Positions 1 to 6,499 of a DNA stretch of 64,000 bases are shown piece by piece; positions within the stretch are counted from its first letter, which is position 1, and each line of letters starts with the position of its first letter. Origin of the DNA: an uncultured Aquimarina sp. (lineage in GTDB: Bacteria; Bacteroidota; Bacteroidia; Flavobacteriales; Flavobacteriaceae); NCBI GenBank assembly GCA_947496705.1, contig CANMDW010000001.1, forward strand, positions 372,001 to 436,000, written 5' to 3'. The notes under the pieces are model-generated. The model made no database searches. It was given only the letters and a program-made list of their open reading frames with translations, and was not told where the DNA came from. Both the position numbers and the translations under genes were made by a program.

Positions 1-1
1 G

Positions 2-625
2 TATTTTGGTGTCGAAACCCCAATTAATAGTACCAAAGGAATACGAGAGTTTAAGGAGTTGGCAATGCAACTTATCGACCCCGATGAGCCAGCAACCTAT
101 AATCAGGCTATTATGGAGTTTGGAGCCTTGCAATGCAAGCCCGCCAGTCCGTATTGTATAGTTTGCCCGTTAAATGATAGCTGTGAATCATTGAAAAATG
201 GCAAGGTAGCCTCATTGCCGGTTAAACTCAAAAAGCTCAAAGTCAAAAAGCGATACTTTAATTATTTGATCTTTTCTATTAATGATCAGCAAACAATAAT
301 TCAACAGCGAAAAGGAAAAGGAATATGGCAAAACCTGTATGAATTTCCTTTAATCGAGAGTGATCATGAAGTGAATATCGACGATATTGAGGCTCATCCT
401 GTTTTTAAAAAGCTGATTGGTGACCAGAAGTACAAAGTGACATTGCATAAAGAAGAGTATATCATTCATAAGTTATCACATCAACACCTATACACTCGTT
501 TTTATGTTGTAAAAGCAGATAAAAAACCCACAGTGGATGGGCAGCAGCTTATTAAGACTAAGGCCATACATGAATATCCTGTTCCTATCTTGTTAGGTAA
601 TTTTATAGACAAGTTTTTTCAGTGA
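2..625 (+). CDS. mutY: A/G-specific adenine glycosylase MutY, C-terminal part (5' end outside window)
   Basis: Base-excision repair glycosylase that removes adenine mispaired with 8-oxoguanine. The reading frame is open from base 2 with no start, so the catalytic N-terminal helix-hairpin-helix domain lies upstream of the window. The iron-sulfur cluster loop is intact: four cysteines spaced C-x6-C-x2-C-x5-C are encoded at 134-184. The part after it (about 130 residues) matches the MutT-like C-terminal domain that recognises 8-oxoguanine. Followed by ssb, gldE and gldD in the same direction, an order I recall as common in flavobacteria. The family assignment is firm; the exact start cannot be given. 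Confidence 0.93.
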   Translation, partial: YFGVETPINSTKGIREFKELAMQLIDPDEPATYNQAIMEFGALQCKPASPYCIVCPLNDSCESLKNGKVASLPVKLKKLKVKKRYFNYLIFSINDQQTIIQQRKGKGIWQNLYEFPLIESDHEVNIDDIEAHPVFKKLIGDQKYKVTLHKEEYIIHKLSHQHLYTRFYVVKADKKPTVDGQQLIKTKAIHEYPVPILLGNFIDKFFQ

Positions 626-912
626 GGCGCTGTTTTGATAAATGAAATGCAGTAAAAATAGTAAATTGAATCTACCTGTAGCAGGCTAACCCTGCAGAGC
701 GAAGTCTCATTAAATAAGCCTTTACAGCCAGTTATTCAATATATAAGTTAACACCATGGCAGTTATAAAAGGTTTCCCGATTTTTTCTTACATTTACTAT
801 AAACAAGATTTTTTAAGGATATTTAAGAAATAAGAATGTCGTAAATAGCGTTAGTTATCCAGATTTATTATTTCTTTACACCTTCTAAAATTAGAACCAA
901 TCGATTCATAAA
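626..912. other. Intergenic region mutY-ssb
   Basis: Gap of 287 bases, AT-rich. I see no gene in it. A short GC-richer patch at about 675-705 holds a weak hairpin (CCTG/CAGG arms) that could end mutY transcription, but it has no T tract. No clear TAnnTTTG promoter box for ssb was found. Confidence 0.5.
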
Positions 913-1374
913 ATGTCTGGAACACTAAATAAAGTAATGCTTATAGGGCATACAGGAGATGAGGTAAAGATGCATTATTTTGAAGGAGGAAATTGCATTG
1001 GCAGATTTCCACTCGCGACCAATGATTCTTATGTAAATAAAAGTACGGGAGAACGAGTGACCACTACAGAGTGGCACAATATTGTAGTTCGAAATAAAGC
1101 AGCCGAGATTTGCGAAAAGTACCTCAACAAAGGAGATAAAATTTATATTGAAGGCCGTCTCAAAACCAGAAAATGGCAGGATGAGCAAGGCAAAGATCGA
1201 TATAGTACAGAAATACAATGCACAGATTTCACGTTTCTAACTCCTAAAAACGAGCACCAATCATCTGAGGCAAGTCCTCAAAACACCTCCCAGGTGAGTA
1301 ATACTCCTGCTACAAATGAGCAAGCTGTTTCATCTGATACACCAGATACAGAAGAAGATGATCTTCCTTTCTGA
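913..1374 (+). CDS. ssb: Single-stranded DNA-binding protein
   Basis: 153 residues. The N-terminal ~110 residues form the OB fold that binds ssDNA in replication and repair (LNKVMLIGHTGDEV opening, EWHNIVV and the YIEGRLKTRKW strand). A low-complexity Ser/Thr/Gln linker follows, and the protein ends in the acidic tip DDLPF, the conserved partner-binding tail of bacterial SSB. The ATG at 913 gives the usual family N-terminus. Lies between mutY and gldE on the same strand. One oddity: residues 20-30 (KMHYFEGGNCIGRF) differ a little from the commonest form, but the fold is clear. Confidence 0.95.
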   Translation: MSGTLNKVMLIGHTGDEVKMHYFEGGNCIGRFPLATNDSYVNKSTGERVTTTEWHNIVVRNKAAEICEKYLNKGDKIYIEGRLKTRKWQDEQGKDRYSTEIQCTDFTFLTPKNEHQSSEASPQNTSQVSNTPATNEQAVSSDTPDTEEDDLPF

Positions 1375-1398
1375 TAAGTTTAACTAAACAAAGATAAT

Positions 1399-2730
1399 TT
1401 GGACCCTGATCCTGAACCTTTATTTATTACACTATTTGTCTTTGATATGATGCAAACGGTTAATCTGTTTGTACTTGTGATATTACTTATTTTTTCTGCA
1501 TTGATATCAGGAAGCGAAGTTGCTTTATTTTCTTTAACACCAGCAGACCTTAAAGATGAAGAAAACGCTTCCAAGAATCTAAAGATCATATCCAAACTAT
1601 TAGATAATCCAAAAAAACTATTAGCAACCATATTGGTGGCCAATAATTTTATCAATATAGCCATAGTACTTCTTTTTGATGCATTGGGGAACGTGTATTT
1701 TAAAAACCTTGATTACTTTTGGTTGGGTTGGATCAATCTAAGATTTATTGTCGAAGTAGGGGTTGCCGCATCTGTTATTTTGTTGTTCGGTGAAATTCTT
1801 CCAAAAATATATGCAAGCAGAAACAGAGTAAAATTTGCAAAGTTTATGGCTCGTCCGCTCGGTATTCTGGATTGGATCATCTCTCCTGTGAGCTTACCTA
1901 TGAGACGTATCACAGTTGGTATTCATAACCGATTGGGAAAACAGAAATCAAATCTAAGCGTAGATCAGTTATCGCGGGCACTAGAGCTTACATCAGACAC
2001 CGATACTACCGACGAAGAAAAGAAAATATTAGAAGGGATTGTGTCTTTTGGGAATACAGATACCAAACAGGTGATGCGGCCACGCATCGATATATTTGCA
2101 TTAAATAGTGCCGCTTCTTATCAGGAGATCCTTCCCGAAATTATCGAAAACGGGTATTCTCGTATCCCGGTGTATGAAGATAGTGTAGACAAGGTAATAG
2201 GGATTCTGTATGTAAAAGATCTCTTGCCATACATCAACATCCCGGCTTTTGATTGGATAGAGCTGTTAAGAGATCCTTACTTTGTGCCAGAGAATAAAAA
2301 GCTGGATGATTTGTTAAATGATTTTAAGGATAAAAAGAGTCACCTGGCTATTGTAGTAGATGAGTATGGAGGCACCAGCGGCTTGATCTCCCTGGAAGAT
2401 ATCATAGAAGAAATTGTAGGAGATATTAGTGATGAGTTTGATGATGAAGATTTGATATTTTCAAAACTCGATGACAATAATTATGTCTTTGAAGGAAGAA
2501 CAGCACTAAAAGATTTTTATAAGGTGCTAAAACTTGAAAACAATACTGTTTTTGAAGACAAAAAAGGAGAAGCAGAAACAATTGCAGGACTATTGTTGGA
2601 AATATCAGGGAGTTTTCCCAGGCGTGGAGAAACCATCTCATTAGAAAGGTACCTATTCAAGATTGAATCGTTGGATAATAAGCGAATAAAGCAAGTGAAA
2701 TTAACCATTAATGAAAAAGAAAATAATTAG
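1399..2730 (+). CDS. gldE: Gliding motility-associated membrane protein GldE (CBS/CorC-type)
   Basis: 443 residues. Order of parts: a DUF21/CNNM-like membrane domain (about 20-170, with GSEVALFSLTPAD and GEILPK), two CBS motifs (about 215-330, with VMRPRIDIF and DEYGGTSGLISLEDIIEEIVGDI) and a CorC/HlyC C-terminal domain (about 345-430). GldE is a partner of GldD in Bacteroidota gliding and type IX secretion. The start shown is a TTG at 1399, because MDPDPEP matches the N-terminus I recall for the family; an internal ATG at 1447 would cut this off. The 3' end overlaps gldD by 20 bases, which suggests translational coupling. Confidence 0.93.
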   Translation: MDPDPEPLFITLFVFDMMQTVNLFVLVILLIFSALISGSEVALFSLTPADLKDEENASKNLKIISKLLDNPKKLLATILVANNFINIAIVLLFDALGNVYFKNLDYFWLGWINLRFIVEVGVAASVILLFGEILPKIYASRNRVKFAKFMARPLGILDWIISPVSLPMRRITVGIHNRLGKQKSNLSVDQLSRALELTSDTDTTDEEKKILEGIVSFGNTDTKQVMRPRIDIFALNSAASYQEILPEIIENGYSRIPVYEDSVDKVIGILYVKDLLPYINIPAFDWIELLRDPYFVPENKKLDDLLNDFKDKKSHLAIVVDEYGGTSGLISLEDIIEEIVGDISDEFDDEDLIFSKLDDNNYVFEGRTALKDFYKVLKLENNTVFEDKKGEAETIAGLLLEISGSFPRRGETISLERYLFKIESLDNKRIKQVKLTINEKENN

Positions 2731-3283
2731 ATTTTTTTTATTTATATGCACCGCAGTGCTATTTTCCTGTGCAGGAGAGGTCTTACCAAAACCAAAGGGA
2801 ATGCTGCGATTAAGTTACCCTGCCCCAGAGTACAAAGAGGTTTTATTACCCTGTCCTTTTTCTTTTGAGAAAAATGAATTTTCAGAACTTCAAAAAGCAA
2901 GAAGAAATAGAAAGTGCTGGTACGACCTTGAATATAAGAGACTAAAAGCAACGGTGTATATTTCTTATTATGAGATTCATAATAATCTGGATTCGTTATT
3001 GAGAGATGCCCAAAATCTTACGCAGGAACACTTTATTAAAGCAGATGCCATTAAACCTGAAGAGTATATGAATACTGAGAAAAAAGTATATGGCACCATT
3101 TATAAGGTTTCTGGTAATGCCGCTTCTCCATCCCAGTTTTATGTAACCGATAGTGTAAAACATTTTTTGGTGGGTTCTATATATTTTAAGGTGAAACCTA
3201 ACTACGATTCGATACTGCCTGCAGCCAATTACCTGCGCAACGATATAAGACATTTAATAGAGACCCTGCAATGGAAAGAATAA
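2711..3283 (+). CDS. gldD: Gliding motility lipoprotein GldD
   Basis: 190 residues. A hydrophobic signal ends in the lipobox LFSC with Cys20, so it is an inner- or outer-membrane-anchored lipoprotein. The mature part opens with the family-typical stretch PKPKGMLRLSYPAPEY. GldD is needed for gliding and for assembly of the type IX secretion machinery in flavobacteria; its biochemical job is not known. It starts inside gldE in another frame, so the two are surely cotranscribed. No transcription terminator is obvious after the stop. Confidence 0.94.
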   Translation: MKKKIIRFFLFICTAVLFSCAGEVLPKPKGMLRLSYPAPEYKEVLLPCPFSFEKNEFSELQKARRNRKCWYDLEYKRLKATVYISYYEIHNNLDSLLRDAQNLTQEHFIKADAIKPEEYMNTEKKVYGTIYKVSGNAASPSQFYVTDSVKHFLVGSIYFKVKPNYDSILPAANYLRNDIRHLIETLQWKE

Positions 3284-3396
3284 TAGGTATATATATCGTT
3301 CCGAATTCAAATCATTAATTAAGGATAGTTAATTTTCTTCCAAAACTGTTCTCGGGTTGTCATAATTTTATCATTTTTGCGGGGTATTAAAACAAC

Positions 3397-4272
3397 ATGC
3401 AGAACACAAAGCTAAAATGGTTATATCTGGCAATACTATCTCTGGTTTGGGGTAGTTCTTTTATTCTTATCAAGAAGTCACTTGTTGGGCTTACTCCTAT
3501 GCAGTTGGGGGCATTAAGAACAGTATTTGCAGCCATGTTTTTATTCTCAATTGGTTTTAGAAGTATAAAAACCATCCAGGGAGTTGAATGGAAATGGGTA
3601 ACTATTTCTGCTTTTGCAGGAACTTTTATTCCGGCTTTTCTATTTGCCTTTGCCGAAACAGAGATCGATAGTGGGATTACATCCATATTGAATTCTTTAA
3701 CCCCTTTGATTACTTTTGTTTTTGGGATTTTACTATTCTCCATTCGTTTTAGCAAGAATCAGCTTATCGGGGTTATTATTGGTTTGGCCGGTAGTGTGGG
3801 CCTGATTTGGGAAGGAGCCATCATAAACCCCGACCAGAATTATGGATACGCTTTTCTGGTCATTATTGCTACGTTTGGTTACGGGATTAATGTGAATATC
3901 ATTAAACGTTATTTACAGCATATCTCACCGATGGCTATTGCTAATGGTAATTTTGTTGTCCTTGTTATCCCTGCGTTGATCGTGCTTTATTTTTCCGGCT
4001 TTTTTAATGCCGAAGTGTTTTCAGACAAAACCGTACAGACCAGCATTCTGTATATGGCCATACTGGCAGTTGTTGGCACCGGTATTGCAAAATTAATGTT
4101 TAATAAACTAATACAAATAAGTACCCCGGTATTTGCAAGTTCTGTTACATATACTATGCCTATTATAGCTTTGGTCTGGGGCTTATGGGATGGAGAAAAA
4201 TTTTCATTATATCAGCTTCTGGCTTCTGGCATTATCATTTTTGGGGTATATCTCACTAACAAAAACCGATAG
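3397..4272 (+). CDS. EamA/DMT-family membrane exporter
   Basis: 291 residues with about ten hydrophobic segments in two EamA repeats (roughly 5-135 and 150-290). The opening (LWLYLAILSLVWGSSFILIKKSL) is typical of the drug/metabolite transporter superfamily in Bacteroidota. The substrate cannot be told; such proteins export amino acids, nucleosides or other small metabolites. The stop codon TAG falls inside the palindrome CCGATAGCTATCGG (4266-4279), so a dispersed repeat forms the very end of the gene. It is a stand-alone gene with 113 bases before it and a repeat-rich gap after it. Confidence 0.85.
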   Translation: MQNTKLKWLYLAILSLVWGSSFILIKKSLVGLTPMQLGALRTVFAAMFLFSIGFRSIKTIQGVEWKWVTISAFAGTFIPAFLFAFAETEIDSGITSILNSLTPLITFVFGILLFSIRFSKNQLIGVIIGLAGSVGLIWEGAIINPDQNYGYAFLVIIATFGYGINVNIIKRYLQHISPMAIANGNFVVLVIPALIVLYFSGFFNAEVFSDKTVQTSILYMAILAVVGTGIAKLMFNKLIQISTPVFASSVTYTMPIIALVWGLWDGEKFSLYQLLASGIIIFGVYLTNKNR

Positions 4273-4506
4273 CTATCGGGATCGGGCTGTGGGATTTCTA
4301 CTGCAATCCCTGCCCATCCGATCCTGTCTACCGACCTTTAGATCCATCAGGCGGGCTTCACGCAAAATTTTTACCATCAAAAAAACAGAAACCAAAATTT
4401 GTCGTACACCAAATAGTGAATTCAAGATGAGTTCTGTATATAAAAGATTGTTAAGTAATAAATTAACACCCTTTTAAGGTTAAAAAACTCTTAAATTTCA
4501 TACTTT
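4273..4506. repeat. Repeat-rich intergenic stretch after the EamA gene
   Basis: No gene is supported here; the open frame reaching 4477 is composed of repeat sequence. It holds the right half of the CCGATAGCTATCGG palindrome, a GC-rich degenerate stretch (4290-4360), and at 4421-4442 a copy of the end of the inverted-repeat element found at 13832-13992 (shared run TCAAGATGAGTTCT then TATATAA). This looks like a scar of several small repeats. Confidence 0.6.
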
Positions 4507-4680
4507 TAAGTAGTGTCTGGTCGGAAATAGACGGTTTTTATAATTTGAATTATTTTTGATGGGATTTTAATTTTCTTTTTTGACGCAGATGCCTTAGCAG
4601 GCAGGCGATAAAAAACAAATAAAAATAGCGCAAAAAGAAATAAATTTAATAGTGATATATTTCCGACCAGACACTAAGTA
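4507..4680. mobile_element. MITE-like element with 19-bp perfect terminal inverted repeats
   Basis: Left arm TAGTGTCTGGTCGGAAATA at 4511-4529 and its exact reverse complement at 4658-4676. The element is flanked by the same six bases, TAAGTA (4507-4512 and 4675-4680), as expected of a target-site duplication; a TA duplication would fit equally well because the arms end in TA. About 160 bp in all, no coding capacity inside. This is the form of a non-autonomous insertion sequence derivative. The parent transposase is not in the window and the family cannot be named from this alone. Confidence 0.75.
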
Positions 4681-4702
4681 AGAATCTTAAAGAAATACAA
4701 CG

Positions 4703-5176
4703 ATGAAAAAGTCAACCATCCCTATTAAATATGGTGTGATAATCGCTATTGGACTTATTGCCTATTTTTTAATCCTTTCTTTGATAGGAGTACAAACAAA
4801 TCCTGTTTTCAGTTTAGGTAATGGTGTCATAGTTGCTTTTGGGTTGTATCGTGCAATGAAGGAATATAAGAAAGAAAAAGGAGATGCTTTTGATTATCAG
4901 CAAGGGTTTATGGCAGGGCTTTTTACCGGATTTAATGCTACTGTTATCTTTACAATTTTCTTTGCAATATATGTAACTAATATCAATATCAATTTCTTGC
5001 CGGAAATGTTAGCAAACTGGAGTTCTCACTATCATGTTGGTGTAGGTATCGTGGTATTTATTGCGGCAATTATGGGTTTTGCCACTACGTTTGTACTCAC
5101 CTTATCTTTTATGCAATTATTCAAAGAAAGTTGGAATCCAAAAAAAAATCATAATTCATCTCCTGTAGAGGTATAA
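4703..5176 (+). CDS. DUF4199 family membrane protein
   Basis: 157 residues with four hydrophobic segments (about 10-28, 32-48, 70-95, 110-135) and a short charged C-terminus. It matches DUF4199, a Bacteroidota membrane family without known function. The start is an ATG 23 bases after the MITE-like element at 4507-4680, so the element may carry or displace its promoter. No partner gene is apparent; rplU follows but has its own promoter. Confidence 0.75.
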   Translation: MKKSTIPIKYGVIIAIGLIAYFLILSLIGVQTNPVFSLGNGVIVAFGLYRAMKEYKKEKGDAFDYQQGFMAGLFTGFNATVIFTIFFAIYVTNININFLPEMLANWSSHYHVGVGIVVFIAAIMGFATTFVLTLSFMQLFKESWNPKKNHNSSPVEV

Positions 5177-5181
5177 AAATA

Positions 5182-5212
5182 TTTGTCATTTAATTAATTA
5201 GCAGTATATTTG
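5182..5212 (+). promoter_or_regulatory. Bacteroidota promoter for rplU-rpmA
   Basis: TTTG at 5182-5185, then 19 bases, then TATATTTG at 5205-5212. This matches the Bacteroidota primary sigma factor pattern (TTTG at -33, TAnnTTTG at -7) closely. Transcription would begin near 5218, leaving a leader of about 60 bases before rplU. Confidence 0.8.
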
Positions 5213-5213
5213 C

Positions 5214-5237
5214 ACCCGCCTATAAAAATAGGTGGGT
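5214..5237 (+). promoter_or_regulatory. Hairpin in the rplU 5' leader
   Basis: Nine-base-pair stem ACCCGCCTA / TAGGTGGGT with a six-base loop, placed right at the predicted transcript start and followed by a T-rich run (5238-5247). It may be an autoregulatory site for the ribosomal protein or just a 5' stabilising stem. No named leader family is claimed. Confidence 0.5.
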
Positions 5238-5276
5238 TCTTTTATTTTAAAAAAATAATTAATTAAACGTTACGCT

Positions 5277-5888
5277 ATGTACGCAATTGTAGAGATAGCA
5301 GGGCAGCAATTTAAGGTTGCAAAAGACCAAAAAGTATTTGTACATCGTTTAGCAGGAGAAGAAGGAGACAAAGTTTCTTTTGACAAAGTTCTTCTTGCTG
5401 CAGATGGAGATAAAATTACTTTAGGCGCCCCAGCTATAGATGGAGCTCAGGTAGGAGCAAAAATCACAAGACACCTTAAAGGTGATAAAGTTATTGTTTT
5501 CAAAAAGAAAAGACGTAAAGGATATCGTGTAAAAAACGGTCATCGTCAATCTCTTACCGAAATCATTATTGAAAGCATTGTGACTTCTGGAGCTAAAAAA
5601 GCAGCTCCTAAGAAAGAAACAAAGAAAACCGAACCGAAAGCAAAAGCTTCTGCTAAAAAAGAAGCGAAAGTAGTAGCTCCAAAAGCAGAAACTAAAGCAA
5701 AAGCAGCTCCTAAGGCAGAAACTAAAGCGGCTCCTAAAAAAGAAGCAGCAAAAGCAAAAGCAACTGCGGCAGAGGATTTAAGCACTAAAACAGTTGCTGA
5801 ATTAAAGGAAATGGCTAAAGCTAAGGGAATCACAGGAATTTCTTCTATGAAGAAAGCCGATTTGATCACAGCTTTACAAGGAAAATAA
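5277..5888 (+). CDS. rplU: 50S ribosomal protein L21 with long basic C-terminal extension
   Basis: 203 residues, about twice the usual ~103. Residues 1-103 are ordinary L21 (MYAIVEIAGQQFKV opening; KKKRRKGYRVKNGHRQ 23S rRNA-binding stretch). Residues ~104-165 are a Lys/Ala/Pro/Glu repeat tract, histone-H1-like in composition. The last ~35 residues (from DLSTKTVAELKEMAKAKG) look like a SAP/HeH or Rho-N-type helix-extended-helix nucleic-acid-binding motif. Extended L21 proteins occur in Bacteroidota; the role of the tail is unknown. Cotranscribed with rpmA. Confidence 0.95.
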   Translation: MYAIVEIAGQQFKVAKDQKVFVHRLAGEEGDKVSFDKVLLAADGDKITLGAPAIDGAQVGAKITRHLKGDKVIVFKKKRRKGYRVKNGHRQSLTEIIIESIVTSGAKKAAPKKETKKTEPKAKASAKKEAKVVAPKAETKAKAAPKAETKAAPKKEAAKAKATAAEDLSTKTVAELKEMAKAKGITGISSMKKADLITALQGK

Positions 5889-5921
5889 AAAGATGGCAGG
5901 GGTTCCCTGCTAGAAGTAATC

Positions 5922-5943
5922 ACCTGCCTGTCGGCAGACAGGT
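5922..5943. repeat. Palindromic repeat between rplU and rpmA
   Basis: A 22-bp near-palindrome with core CCTGCCTGTCGGCAGACAGG. A second small stem, GCAGGG-GTT-CCCTGC, lies just before it at 5896-5910. Related palindromes occur at 14293-14315, 20608-20628 and 36991-37038, so this is one member of a dispersed REP-like family. Here it sits inside the rplU-rpmA transcript and would fold in the mRNA. Confidence 0.7.
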
Positions 5944-5959
5944 ATAAAACCTAAAGAAA

Positions 5960-6220
5960 ATGGCTCATAAAAAAGGAGTTGGTAGTTCGAAGAACGGTAG
6001 AGAATCAGAATCGAAACGCTTAGGTGTAAAGATATTTGGTGGACAAGCTGCCGTAGCGGGTAATATCATTGTAAGACAAAGAGGTACTACGCACAAGCCA
6101 GGCGAAAATGTATACGCTGGTAAAGACCATACCCTACACGCTAAAGTAGATGGTATGGTAAAATTTACTAAAAAGAAAGACAATAAATCCTATGTTTCAA
6201 TAGTTCCTTTTGAAGTATAA
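5960..6220 (+). CDS. rpmA: 50S ribosomal protein L27
   Basis: 86 residues, normal length. The N-terminus ([21 protein letters not shown]) is the flexible arm that reaches the peptidyl transferase centre, and [20 protein letters not shown] is the family signature. No N-terminal cleavage extension of the Firmicutes type is present. Second gene of the rplU-rpmA pair, followed by a good terminator. Confidence 0.97.
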   Translation: MAHKKGVGSSKNGRESESKRLGVKIFGGQAAVAGNIIVRQRGTTHKPGENVYAGKDHTLHAKVDGMVKFTKKKDNKSYVSIVPFEV

Positions 6221-6249
6221 AACAGGATTTTTTCTTTGTAATATAATTG

Positions 6250-6280
6250 ACCCTTTTCAGTAAACTGGAAAGGGTTTTTT
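6250..6280 (+). terminator. Rho-independent terminator after rpmA
   Basis: Stem ACCCTTTTCAG (6250-6260) with CTGGAAAGGGT (6265-6275), loop TAAA, one G-U pair, directly followed by a run of T. Ends the rplU-rpmA transcript. Confidence 0.88.
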
Positions 6281-6499
6281 GTTGCTGTCGAATTAAGATT
6301 GCAAATGTTGCCTGGCTTTCACCGAATTCTACATGATCTATACAAAAACAAGGTTTTTGTTACCACAACGTTTCAGAAGCATTAACTTCTTCCATAACTA
6401 AAACAATCATAACCAAAATATTAAAATCAGATAATATTCAAAAAAGGTAGTAGCGTTAACTTTCCGGCTTTAAAATAATTGGGGCTAACAAAATTACTC

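Noticed and set aside
4190..4477. 95-codon open frame spanning the end of the EamA gene and the gap
   Set aside because: Runs through repeat sequence and a palindrome, overlaps the EamA gene out of frame, no protein-like pattern.
5546..5923. Long minus-strand open frame antisense to rplU
   Set aside because: It mirrors the Lys/Ala-rich tail of L21, giving an Ala/Phe/Ser-rich low-complexity product with no start context.
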